Shown piece by piece: positions 32,725 through 41,810 of a DNA stretch of 52,357 nt. Origin of the DNA: an uncultured Bacteroidota bacterium (GTDB lineage Bacteria > Bacteroidota > Bacteroidia > Bacteroidales > P3); assembly GCA_902771735.1 (NCBI GenBank), contig CACXXO010000016.1, positions 1-52,357 of the forward strand. Direction: 5' to 3'. The notes beneath the pieces are model-generated. The model did no database searches, was not told where the DNA came from, and saw only the letters and a program-made list of their open reading frames with translations. The translations under genes were made by a program, and so were the position numbers. Each line of letters starts with the position of its first letter. Position 1 is the stretch's first letter.

Positions 32725-35001
32725 CTATTTCCTTCGGCGGGAATGGCTTTTCTTCTTGTCTTTTGCGGAAGATGAGTCTTTCTTGTTGCGCTGGCTTTTG
32801 CCTTTTGCCGACGGGGTCATCTGCGCAGCCTGTTTCCTCCCCGCGAGGGCGCGGTCGTCCTCTTCGACGAGGTCGAAGTCGATTTGCTTCTTGAGGAGGT
32901 CGACATGGCGGACGCGGATGTGGACGGGGTAGCCGAGTTTGTAGCAGCGACCGTGGCGGCGGCCGATGACCTGGTAGTTGTCCTCGTCGAGCATGTAGTA
33001 GTCGTCCTTGAGGCTGCCGATAGGTATCATGCCCTCGCACTTGTTGCCTTCTATCTCGGCATAGATGCCCCACTTGCTGACACCGCTGATGAGGGCTGGG
33101 AAGACCTGCCCGAGCTTGTCGGCCAAGAACTCGGCCTGCTTGTATTTGACGCTGGTGCGTTCGGCATCGGCGGCCTTTTTCTCCATGATGGAGCAATGCT
33201 TGCAGTAGTCCTCATACTCAGCAGCCTTGACGGAGGTGCCGCCCTGCAGGTAGCGCTCCAGCAGTCGGTGGACCATGAGGTCGGGGTAGCGGCGGATGGG
33301 GGAGGTGAAGTGGGTGTAGAAGGGGAAGGCGAGGCCATAGTGGCCGATATTCTCGGTGCTATAGTAGGCTTTGGACATGGTACGGATGGCGATGGTGTCG
33401 ACCATGTGCTCCTCGCCGCGGCCGGCGATATTTTCAAATAGGCGATTGTAGCTCTCGGCGAGGGCTTTGCGCGAGGAGGTCTTCATGCTGAAGCCCAGCT
33501 TGGCGACGAACTCGACGAAGGTGTTGAGTTTCTCGGGGTTGGGCTCGTCGTGGACACGGTAGACAAAGGTGCGGGCGGGCTTGCCGGTTTTACCTGTTTT
33601 TCCAATATACTCGGCGACACTCTTGTTGGCCAGGAGCATGAACTCCTCGATGAGCCAGTTGGCTTCCTTGCTCTCCTTGATATAGACGCCGATGGGCTTG
33701 GCGTTCTCGTCGAGTTGGAACTTCACCTCCTGGGTCTCGAAGTTGATGGCGCCGCTCTTATAGCGCGCGGCACGGAGCTTTTGGGCGATGGCGTGGAGGG
33801 AGAGGATGGCGGTGGCAACGGCGGTGCCGTCGCTTACGCCGGACTCTATGATTTCCTGGGCCTCCTCGTAGGCCATGCGGCGATTGCTCTTTATCACGGT
33901 TTTGCCCATCCAGGTGCTGTAGACCTTGGCTTTGGCGTCCATCTCCATCACCACGCTGAAGCAGAGCTTCTCCTCGTCCTGACGGAGGGAGCATAGGTCG
34001 TTGCAGAGCTTCTCGGGCAGCATGGGGATGGTGCGGTCGACAAGGTAGACCGAGGTGCCACGCTCGTAGGCCTCGCGGTCGATGGCGGAGCCGGGCTTGA
34101 CGTAGTAGGAAACATCGGCGATATGCACGCCCACCTCCATGTGGCCATTCGGCAACTCGCGGAAGCTGAGGGCGTCGTCGAAGTCCTTGGCGTCGGCGGG
34201 GTCGATGGTGAAAGTGGTGACATCGCGGAAGTCGCGGCGGCTGGTCATCTCCTTCTTGGTGGGTTTCTTTATCTTTTTGGCCTCCTCTTCGACCTCCTTG
34301 GGGAATTCGAGCGGGAAGTCGTACTCGGCGAGGATGGACTGCATCTCGACATTGTTGTCGCCAGGACGGCCGAGGCGCTTGACAACCTTGCCCACGGGGT
34401 TGTTCATGCGTTCGGGCCAATCGGTCATCTCCACCAGCACCTTCTCGCCGTTCTCAGCGCCGCCGAGGTCATCGATGTGGATGAAGATGTCGACAGGCAT
34501 AGTGCGGCTGTCGCTGACCATGAAGGCGAAGCGTTCCTGTTTCTGTATCACGCCCACGAAGCGTGTCTTGGCGCGCTTCACAATCTCCACCACCTGTCCC
34601 TCGGGCTTGTGCATCTTCCTTTGCGGGAACATCAGCACCCTGACGGTATCACCATGGAGGGCGTGGTGTGTGTTGTTGGGGGCAATCTGGATATCCTCGC
34701 GGTCTTCCTCGTCGGGGATGACATAGGCCTTGCCGCCCTGCTTCATGTCGATGGTGCCAGTGACATAGTTCTGAGGCATCAACTCGTCGTTGATGCTTTT
34801 GGGGTTGATTTTATATTTGCCTTTGTGGCTGTCTTCGACGAGGTGTTTCTGCTCGGCGAGTTCCTGGATGGTACGTATCACCTCCTGCCGCTCGGCCTTG
34901 CTGCCCGCGCCTATGCGCGAGGAGACCTGCTTGTGGTTGTAGGCGTCGAAGGGATTGTTGGCAAAGATTTTAAGTATCTGTTTGGCTAAATTCTCATTCA
35001 T
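32725..35001 (-). CDS. rnr: Ribonuclease R
   Basis: This 758-residue 3'-5' exoribonuclease degrades structured RNA. It has an N-terminal helix-turn-helix and cold-shock domains (YNHKQVSSRIGAGSKAER, YVTGTIDMKQGGKAYVIP), an RNB catalytic core with metal-binding Asp in TIDPADAKDFDDALSF, ADVSYYVKPGSAID, HFTSPIRRYPDLMVHRLLER, a C-terminal S1 domain (FPALISGVSKWGIYAEIEG), and a basic tail rich in Lys, Ser and Arg. The length is a little short of 800 but complete. Its ATG overlaps the M3 peptidase stop as ATGA, so the two are coupled. It may act with the ribosome and mRNA quality-control machinery. Confidence 0.96.
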   Translation of the reverse strand: MNENLAKQILKIFANNPFDAYNHKQVSSRIGAGSKAERQEVIRTIQELAEQKHLVEDSHKGKYKINPKSINDELMPQNYVTGTIDMKQGGKAYVIPDEEDREDIQIAPNNTHHALHGDTVRVLMFPQRKMHKPEGQVVEIVKRAKTRFVGVIQKQERFAFMVSDSRTMPVDIFIHIDDLGGAENGEKVLVEMTDWPERMNNPVGKVVKRLGRPGDNNVEMQSILAEYDFPLEFPKEVEEEAKKIKKPTKKEMTSRRDFRDVTTFTIDPADAKDFDDALSFRELPNGHMEVGVHIADVSYYVKPGSAIDREAYERGTSVYLVDRTIPMLPEKLCNDLCSLRQDEEKLCFSVVMEMDAKAKVYSTWMGKTVIKSNRRMAYEEAQEIIESGVSDGTAVATAILSLHAIAQKLRAARYKSGAINFETQEVKFQLDENAKPIGVYIKESKEANWLIEEFMLLANKSVAEYIGKTGKTGKPARTFVYRVHDEPNPEKLNTFVEFVAKLGFSMKTSSRKALAESYNRLFENIAGRGEEHMVDTIAIRTMSKAYYSTENIGHYGLAFPFYTHFTSPIRRYPDLMVHRLLERYLQGGTSVKAAEYEDYCKHCSIMEKKAADAERTSVKYKQAEFLADKLGQVFPALISGVSKWGIYAEIEGNKCEGMIPIGSLKDDYYMLDEDNYQVIGRRHGRCYKLGYPVHIRVRHVDLLKKQIDFDLVEEDDRALAGRKQAAQMTPSAKGKSQRNKKDSSSAKDKKKSHSRRRK

Positions 35002-36956
35002 AACAGGTTCATTCTTTTAAGTAATGCTTTATTGTCGGGTTCGCGACCCATGAAATTGCGGAAAAGTACGGCGGGATGTTCGGTGCCGCCACGGGAAAGG
35101 ATTTCGCGCCGGAAAGCCTCGGCGGTATCGCGATTGAAGATGCCGTCGGCCTTGAAACGGGAGAAGATGTCGGCATCGAGCACCTCGGCCCACTTGTAGC
35201 CATAATAACCACTGGCATAGCCTCCACCGAAGATGTGGCTGAAGTTGGTCGATGTACAGCATCCGTCAACACGCGGCAGGAGATTCTCCATGGCCCGGGA
35301 TTCGACATCCTCGGCTTTCCCGGCGACGTCGGACATGGTGTGGAAGGCGATGTCGGTGTATCCGAGGTTCAATTGTCGCAGGCAGAGCCATCCGGCCAGG
35401 TGGTTCTGCGCGGCACGGATTTTGTCTACATACTCTGTCGGCAACGGCTCGCCGGTCTGCCAGTGGCGGGCAAAAGTGGCAAGGAACTCAGGCTCATAGC
35501 ACCAATTTTCCATCACCTGCGACGGCATCTCCACAAAGTCGCGCTTGACATTGGTGCCGTTCAAACTCTCATACTGCACATTGGAGAGCATGCCGTGCAT
35601 GGCATGTCCCATCTCGTGCATGAAGGTCTCCACTTCGCTGAAACGCAGCAGGGAAGGTGTGTTGGCCGTGGGTTTGGAAAAGTTGCAGACCACCTGAATC
35701 TGAGGACGCACGGCACCATACTGGCCTCGGAACTCGGTCATCCAGGCACCACTGCGCTTGGATGGGCGGGGGTGCATATCGAGATAAAGAATGCCGAGGG
35801 CGGCGGTATCGTCACTGACGCGAAAGACCGATACATCTTCATGGTAGACCGGCACGTCCGGCGCGGGTTCGAAATGCAGTCCATAGAGTTTTCCATAGAG
35901 CCCGAAAATGCCCTCGCGGACGGCGTCAAGGGGGAAATAGGGGCGAAGGGACTCGCTGTCAAAGTCGTAGCGCTGCTGCTTGAGGCGCTCGGCAAGGAAA
36001 CTGAAATCCCACGCCGCAGTGGCTCCCACATCGGCCAAGTCCTGCCGTGCTGCAGGAAGGACGGCGGCCTTGAGGTCATCCATAAATCGGCGCAGATTAC
36101 CGAGACTCTGCACCATGCGGTCTTCGAGCACATAGTCGCAGTAGGTCGGGAACCCCAACAAACCGGCCTGTTCGGCGCGCAGGGCCACAATCCGCCGGAT
36201 CACCTCATTGTTATCGTTCCCGTTGCCGCGGCCACCAATGGAGCCATAGGCGCGGTACATCTTTTCGCGCAAATCGCCGCGAGCGCTGTAGGTCATGAAG
36301 GGCAGGTAGGAAGGTGCCGCCAAGGTGAAGAGCCATCCCTCAAGGCCTCGAGCTTCGGCCTCCTCGCGGGCCGCGGAACGGACGGCCTCGGGCAGCCCTT
36401 CGAGGTCGGCCTCGGAGGTGAGGTGCAGCGTCCACTCATTCATGTCAGCCAATGCATTGCGCGAGAAGCGTTGCTTCAACTCACTGAGCTCCTCTTCGTT
36501 GCGCTTGTAACGCTCGCGAGCCTCGCCCTCGAGGGCCACACCATGACGGCGAAAAGCCTTGAGGGTATTCTCGAGAAGGGTTCTCTTTTCGGGATTTTCC
36601 GAATAATCCGAATGCTCAGAGACTTTTTTCACTCGCCGATAAAGCCGTTCGTCGGTCATCACCTTCATCGAGAAACGCGTCATCAGCGGTTCCATCCTCA
36701 TCACAACCTCCTGCAATTCCTCGCTGGTGCAACACTCGTTGAGGTTCAGCATGATGGACGAGACACGGTTGAGCCGCCGGTCGGCACACTCCAACGCCTC
36801 AACAGTATTCTCGAAAGTCGGAGGCTCCGGCGAAGTAGCTATGGCTTCGAGAGTGCGCTCCGCTTCCTCAATGGCGGAGCGTATAGCAGGCTCATAATCC
36901 TCAATCCTGATTTGGTCGAAAGGGGGATACTCCCAATCATGCAATAGTACATTCAT
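34998..36956 (-). CDS. M3-family zinc oligopeptidase (Dcp/PrlC type)
   Basis: The product has 652 residues, with the zinc site FMHEMGHAMHGML (HExxH near residue 446) and the later Glu in LNLGYTDIAFH. The helical N-terminal region (RIEDYEPAIRSAIEEAERTL) and the C-terminal HIFGGGYASGYYGYKWAEVL are typical of M3 peptidases, which cut short peptides inside a closed cavity. No signal peptide is present, so it is cytoplasmic. Dcp and oligopeptidase A are not separable by eye. It is the first gene of a two-gene operon with rnr. Confidence 0.92.
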   Translation of the reverse strand: MNVLLHDWEYPPFDQIRIEDYEPAIRSAIEEAERTLEAIATSPEPPTFENTVEALECADRRLNRVSSIMLNLNECCTSEELQEVVMRMEPLMTRFSMKVMTDERLYRRVKKVSEHSDYSENPEKRTLLENTLKAFRRHGVALEGEARERYKRNEEELSELKQRFSRNALADMNEWTLHLTSEADLEGLPEAVRSAAREEAEARGLEGWLFTLAAPSYLPFMTYSARGDLREKMYRAYGSIGGRGNGNDNNEVIRRIVALRAEQAGLLGFPTYCDYVLEDRMVQSLGNLRRFMDDLKAAVLPAARQDLADVGATAAWDFSFLAERLKQQRYDFDSESLRPYFPLDAVREGIFGLYGKLYGLHFEPAPDVPVYHEDVSVFRVSDDTAALGILYLDMHPRPSKRSGAWMTEFRGQYGAVRPQIQVVCNFSKPTANTPSLLRFSEVETFMHEMGHAMHGMLSNVQYESLNGTNVKRDFVEMPSQVMENWCYEPEFLATFARHWQTGEPLPTEYVDKIRAAQNHLAGWLCLRQLNLGYTDIAFHTMSDVAGKAEDVESRAMENLLPRVDGCCTSTNFSHIFGGGYASGYYGYKWAEVLDADIFSRFKADGIFNRDTAEAFRREILSRGGTEHPAVLFRNFMGREPDNKALLKRMNLL

Positions 36957-37271
36957 AACTGTTCAGTATAACGGCCAACAACAGAAATTATTTTGTCGGC
37001 CGTTCATAAAAATATTTTCACCCTACCAACACCTACCGTGGTAGGAGTTGGTTAGGAGATGGTAGGGAGTTCATAACTGGTTATCACTTAGTTGGCACAA
37101 AAACGCCATTTACTGATTCCCAAGCGGACAAAGGATGTCGCGGGAGAATGTTTTAATATTTTTTAACATAATACAATGCAATAATAGAAAGAAGGAGTCG
37201 TTATTGGGATAACCCTTTTTAGGTGAAAAAGGTTAAAAAAAGAATATAAACAAATAAACAACAATAAAAAA
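36957..37271. other. Divergent 315-base gap: hairpin, palindromic element, AT-rich leader
   Basis: From the left it holds a hairpin in the M3 peptidase leader (ACGGCC..GGCCGT, 36971-37003), palindromic copy D (annotated separately), and an AT-rich stretch that ends AATAAAAAA before the lipoprotein gene. GTTATTGGGATAACC followed by CTTTTT (37200-37220) is a small terminator-like stem. No ORF is credible. Confidence 0.6.
37021..37099 (+). repeat. Palindromic element, copy D (degenerate), with conserved tail
   Basis: CCCTACCAACACCTACC (37021-37037) and GGTAGGAGTTGG (from 37040) still pair around GT but with mismatches. The tail ACTGGTTATCACTTAGTTGG agrees with that of copy E (GTGGTTATCACATAGTTGG). 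It is the most decayed copy. Confidence 0.75.
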
Positions 37272-38144
37272 ATGAAGAAAATCTTTTTGGCCATTGGCCT
37301 GTTGGCCACGACAATGACAATCGTAGCCTGCAATCAAAAGGAACTTGATTCATCACGCAAGACCATCGACTCCCTGCAGGGAATCGTTGATGCCAAAGAC
37401 TCCGAGATTGACGGACTGTTCTCGATGCTGAACGAGATTGAGGACAATCTGTCGATGATCAACTCGAAGTACTCCAACGTGCAGCAGATGCGCCGCAACA
37501 GCACCGAGGGTAACTACGACCACAAGAAGGAGATCAGCGACCAGATGAGCTCCATCGAGTCGATGATGGCCGCCAACAAGCAGAAAATCGCCCAGCTGAA
37601 CAGCCGCGTCAGCAAGTTGGGCCGCGAGAACACCGACCTCCAGGCCTACATCACCCGCCTCGAGGAGCGCAGCGCCGCCCAGGAAGCCCAGATCGCCGAG
37701 CTGCTCACCGAGCTCGAGAACAACAAGGTGGTTATCAAAGGTCTGAACAAGAACGTCACCGAGCTCACCGCCTCGAACCAGGAGAAAGACCAATACATCG
37801 CCCAACAGTTGGCCGACGCCAACCGCGCCTACTTCGTGGTGGGTTCGTACAGTGAACTTAAAGAGGCCGGCATCGTGGCCAAGAGCGGCGGTTTCATCGG
37901 CATTGGCCGCAAACAGGGCACCGTGGCCGACATGAACACCGAGCGCTTCACCGAGATTGACCGCACCAAGGTGACCACCATCACCGTCAACCGCAAGAAA
38001 GCCGTGGTCATCTCGCAGCATCCCGAGAACAGCTACGAACTCGTGGCCGACGAGGAGAACAGCAGCGTCACCGCCTACCTACGCATCCTCAACCCCACCC
38101 AGTTCTGGAAATATACCGACTACCTCGTCATCTCCACCAAGTAA
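37272..38144 (+). CDS. Coiled-coil lipoprotein
   Basis: The predicted protein is 290 residues with a lipoprotein signal (TIVACNQKE, Cys near residue 20). Residues about 25-185 are a long coiled coil, without proline and rich in Glu, Lys, Asn, Ser and Leu heptads (ELDSSRKTIDSLQGIVDAKD, LENNKVVIKGLNKNVTEL). A compact mixed domain of about 100 residues follows (RAYFVVGSYSELKEAGIV, AVVISQHPENSYELVAD). The family recurs in Bacteroidota, but I know of no function. It is likely attached to the outer or inner membrane with the coil projecting into the periplasm. A structured RNA follows it. Confidence 0.75.
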   Translation: MKKIFLAIGLLATTMTIVACNQKELDSSRKTIDSLQGIVDAKDSEIDGLFSMLNEIEDNLSMINSKYSNVQQMRRNSTEGNYDHKKEISDQMSSIESMMAANKQKIAQLNSRVSKLGRENTDLQAYITRLEERSAAQEAQIAELLTELENNKVVIKGLNKNVTELTASNQEKDQYIAQQLADANRAYFVVGSYSELKEAGIVAKSGGFIGIGRKQGTVADMNTERFTEIDRTKVTTITVNRKKAVVISQHPENSYELVADEENSSVTAYLRILNPTQFWKYTDYLVISTK

Positions 38145-38163
38145 AACACAAGGAGAGAACGAC

Positions 38164-38240
38164 ATCGTGGTCCACAACGCCCCGAAGGGTCGGCTGACAA
38201 CGCCGGCTCTTCGGAGCGTGATTATAAAAAAGGCCACGAT
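38164..38240 (+). terminator. Structured RNA between lipoprotein and type IX cargo genes
   Basis: An outer stem ATCGTGG/CCACGAT (38164-38170 and 38234-38240) encloses a 17-base inner stem (38178-38194 with 38202-38218; one mismatch, two G-T pairs, loop TGACAAC). An A-rich leader follows instead of a T-run. It may be a terminator or attenuator of the lipoprotein transcript or a leader element of the cargo gene; the direction of action is unclear. Confidence 0.5.
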
Positions 38241-38286
38241 AAAAAATAATGGAAAATAAAAATAAATAATAATAAAAACAACACAA

Positions 38287-41200
38287 ATGAAAAAGACTAT
38301 GTTCTTCTTGCTGGGGGCACTGATAGCCTCAGTGATGCCCGGCAACGGCTTGAGGGCCCAGAACGTACACCTCAACGTTGAGGTGCGCACCCTCGACCGC
38401 ACGGCACTCACCGGCGCCACCATCTACGCCGCCACCTCGGGTCAGGCTTACTATGTCGATGCCACCCACCTCATGCCGTCGTGGACTGGCAGCGCCCTGG
38501 AACTTCTCCCTGGCAACTACACCACCTCCAGTGCCCTTTCCATCAGCACTGTGGATGGCGTGAATGTCCTCAGCGGCAATGTCGACAGCGCCACCTACGC
38601 ATGGGCTGTCATCGTGGCCACCGACGCCGCCAACCGCTGCTATGTGCTCGGCAACTACAGCCGACAGACCCTCGACACGGGCTACTTCTACCCTGCCCAG
38701 CTGATGGCCTCTGCCGTCGACGGCAACTACACGAACACCTTGCTGCCATCCAACGCAATGGTGGGCTTCAGCCGTGCCGCCGTGACCGACACCGCCAATA
38801 ACTTCTACTCCACCCTCGATACCGCTCTCGTGCTCTGCGCCGACAGCGCCGTCATCACCTTCTCGGACACCGTCTATCTGGCCAACGCCCTGACCATCAA
38901 CCGTCCGGTGACCATCCGCCAGTCGGGCAAGCCCATCATCAGCACCTTCTCGGGTGCCGCCTTGGTGAATGTCAGCAACACCACCTTGTCGTGGTTCGGC
39001 AGCGCTGCTGCCGTCGATGTGGACATGACCGCCGGCAGCGGCGACCTCTTCGCCCTCGACCACTCGATGCTCACCCTGCGCCAGTTCAGCGCAACGGCTC
39101 CTTCGCACCCCGTGGTAGCCAGCAACGGTTCCACCTTGACCATTGCCCGTACCACCCTGGGCAGCACCGCCAACCTGGCTGCCGTGACCCTCAACGACTC
39201 GTCGAGTGCCACCATCTCGACCCTCGCTGTGACCACTCCCCTCTTTGCCGAGATGAGCAACGACGCCACCGGTGTCCTGGCCATCCTTGACAGCACCGCC
39301 GACGCCAACGCCAATGCCATCGGCGCCGATGCCTATTACCGCTCGGGCAACTATCACCGCTACAGCCGCACCCTGGCCCAGAGTACCGCCGTGGCCAACG
39401 ACACGGTCTTCCTGGCTCGCAACACTGCCGCCGGCACTGCCGACACCATCGCCACCCGCAGCATCATCAACCTCTCGGGCGACACCATCCTCGGCAGCCT
39501 CTATATCAACACCACCGCCGACACCGTCTTTGTGTTCAACGGCAATGTCAACTACCTTGCCGGTGCCGATGGTGCCACGGGAACTGTGGTGCTCGACGCC
39601 CTCGATTCGGTAGCCGTCCTCGCCCCCAACACGCTGAACGTGGAAATCCTCAACGGCCGCTACCTCCTCATCAATCCCTTGACCGGTGCCGATGTCACCG
39701 TCAAAGGCGGTAAATACGGACAGGATGTCACCTCCTATCTGGCTCCCCGCCATGCCATCGTACCCAACCCCGATGGCGATGCCACCACGTTCCCCTTCAT
39801 GGTCTCCGAAGGCTACCGCGTGACTTTCGCCAACTATAATGCACGCTATGGCCAAGCCGGCTATCAGGACTCCATCGCCATTGTCAACACCGCCGACAAC
39901 CGCATCGTCCCGGCCCCCTCGCGTCCCACCTACGTGGGCACCGACACCATATTCTCTGCCTACTTCACCGACTCCATCTCCTACGCCACTCCCTGGAACT
40001 TTATGAACGACGTCCTCACCAGCGACACCACACTCTATGCCCGCTGGTATGTCTATAACAGCGCCACCGACGGCCGCTACACCGTCTATCACCACCGCCA
40101 GGACCTCGACGGCACCTACCCCAGCTCGCTCTGCGACTCCACCTTCGGCGTGGCCACCCTCGGCGACAGCCTTATGGTTCCTGCCAACATCTACGTCGGT
40201 TTCATCCCCGACCACATGGTTGACACTAACGCCAACCTCACGGCCGACACCACCATCCACTTCTACTACTCCCGTGGGAACTACCAGGTCACCTTCCACC
40301 TCAACGGCGGCAGCCTGCCCACCGGCATCGACAGTGTGCAGAGCTATCTCTTCGGCGAGTCCATCGTCTACCCCACCGCCACCCGTCCGGGCCACATCCA
40401 CACCGGCTGGACTCCCATGCCCACCACCATGCCCGCCTTCCCCATCGACATCTATGCCACCTACACCCGCAACAGCTATCCTCTGACCTGGTCTCATATC
40501 GACACCACCGTGGGCTACAACGGCAATGTGGTGACTGACGTCTACGCCACCTATGTCGACGACAACAACAACACCGTCAATGCCCTGCTGAGCATCACCG
40601 ACATCGACGGAAACGCTGTCACCGCCGCCCGCACCGTGGGCACCTACACCTTCACCGCTGCTCCCGTCGACACCAACTATCTCCTCACCGGAAACCTCAC
40701 CACCACGGTAACCATCGTTCCCTCTATGGTCACCGTCAGCGGTGCCACGGTTGAGCCCGTCAAACTCTTCGACGGCACCACCACCGCCACCGTCCTTACC
40801 ATGGGCACCCTCACCCAAATCTATGGCAACGACGACGTGAGCGTCTACACCACTGCCAACTACGACAACGCCGACGCCGGTGAAGGCAAGACCATCACGG
40901 CCTACTACACCCTCATGGGTGTTGACGCCTACAACTACATGCTCGCCACCGCCAGCCAGGTACTGACCACCGACGGCGCCATCGTGGCTCCCATCACCCC
41001 GAATCCCGCCCAGGGCGACAACGGCATCGTTGTCAACGCCAGCGGCTACTGCTCGGGCGACGCCTCTGGCATCCAGTATTTCCTTGCCAGCGGTATTGCC
41101 GACCAGTATAAACTTGACTACGACCAGACCGCCCACGACAACGGCTTCACCGATGTCACATGGAGCAACATCACCACTGCCGGCACCATCGACATCACCA

Positions 41201-41781
41201 TCCCCGTCGATGCTGTCGCCCAGACCTACAATGCCACCCTGACCCTCCGCAACAGCGCCCACCCGACCTATGAGAGCGTCCCCATGGCCGTCTCCTTCCT
41301 GGTCAACCTCTCGCGCAACTACACCATGCCTATCTTCAACGATGTCATCTCAATTGTCGACACCTGCCACTGCATCGACCAGTCGTCCATCAAATGGTAC
41401 CACAACGGCATCTATGTCGGCGACGGCCCCTATTATCAGGAAGTCGGTGGACTGACCGGCAGCTACCACGTCACCATGACCATCAACGGCCAGAACAAAC
41501 AGACCTGCGAGCAGACCGACCTCACCACCATCGTCCCCGAACTCGCCACCACACAGACCAACGTGACCGCCTATCCTAACCCCGTGGTCGACCGCGTGAG
41601 CATCAACATCGAGAATGCCACTTCGTTCACCCATACCCTCCGCGTGATGAATGTGCTGGGCATGACCCTCGTCAACACCACCTTCGACGGTAACACCACG
41701 GCAATCGACTTCTCCGGTTTCAGCCATGGCGCCTACACCGTCAGCGTCGACGGCATCGTGGTCCGTGTGATTAAAAAATAA
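38287..41781 (+). CDS. Large surface protein with InlB-like and YDG domains and type IX sorting tail
   Basis: The protein has 1164 residues. It starts with a signal peptide (cleavage near GLRAQ, residue 25), then about 450 residues of Thr/Ala/Asp-rich beta-repeat sequence. An InlB-like module begins near 509 (YRVTFANYNARYGQ) and a Listeria-Bacteroides repeat near 665 (YQVTFHLNGGSLP, GHIHTGWTPMPT). A YDG domain covers about 815-900 (KLFDGTTTATV, GKTITAYYTLMGVDAYNY). Residues 1085-1164 end in a type A sorting domain (AYPNPVVDRVSINIE, HGAYTVSVDGIVVRVIKK), which directs type IX export and anchoring. It is probably an adhesin. A PorT-like protein is encoded at 28160. Confidence 0.88.
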   Translation: MKKTMFFLLGALIASVMPGNGLRAQNVHLNVEVRTLDRTALTGATIYAATSGQAYYVDATHLMPSWTGSALELLPGNYTTSSALSISTVDGVNVLSGNVDSATYAWAVIVATDAANRCYVLGNYSRQTLDTGYFYPAQLMASAVDGNYTNTLLPSNAMVGFSRAAVTDTANNFYSTLDTALVLCADSAVITFSDTVYLANALTINRPVTIRQSGKPIISTFSGAALVNVSNTTLSWFGSAAAVDVDMTAGSGDLFALDHSMLTLRQFSATAPSHPVVASNGSTLTIARTTLGSTANLAAVTLNDSSSATISTLAVTTPLFAEMSNDATGVLAILDSTADANANAIGADAYYRSGNYHRYSRTLAQSTAVANDTVFLARNTAAGTADTIATRSIINLSGDTILGSLYINTTADTVFVFNGNVNYLAGADGATGTVVLDALDSVAVLAPNTLNVEILNGRYLLINPLTGADVTVKGGKYGQDVTSYLAPRHAIVPNPDGDATTFPFMVSEGYRVTFANYNARYGQAGYQDSIAIVNTADNRIVPAPSRPTYVGTDTIFSAYFTDSISYATPWNFMNDVLTSDTTLYARWYVYNSATDGRYTVYHHRQDLDGTYPSSLCDSTFGVATLGDSLMVPANIYVGFIPDHMVDTNANLTADTTIHFYYSRGNYQVTFHLNGGSLPTGIDSVQSYLFGESIVYPTATRPGHIHTGWTPMPTTMPAFPIDIYATYTRNSYPLTWSHIDTTVGYNGNVVTDVYATYVDDNNNTVNALLSITDIDGNAVTAARTVGTYTFTAAPVDTNYLLTGNLTTTVTIVPSMVTVSGATVEPVKLFDGTTTATVLTMGTLTQIYGNDDVSVYTTANYDNADAGEGKTITAYYTLMGVDAYNYMLATASQVLTTDGAIVAPITPNPAQGDNGIVVNASGYCSGDASGIQYFLASGIADQYKLDYDQTAHDNGFTDVTWSNITTAGTIDITIPVDAVAQTYNATLTLRNSAHPTYESVPMAVSFLVNLSRNYTMPIFNDVISIVDTCHCIDQSSIKWYHNGIYVGDGPYYQEVGGLTGSYHVTMTINGQNKQTCEQTDLTTIVPELATTQTNVTAYPNPVVDRVSINIENATSFTHTLRVMNVLGMTLVNTTFDGNTTAIDFSGFSHGAYTVSVDGIVVRVIKK

Positions 41782-41810
41782 TAAAGTACCATTATAAAAA
41801 GAAAGTCATT

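Noticed and set aside
38329-41262. 977-residue minus-strand ORF antisense to the type IX cargo gene
   Set aside because: Gly/Val/Asp-rich shadow of a repetitive GC-rich gene with no motifs and no start region; the plus frame has a signal peptide and sorting tail.
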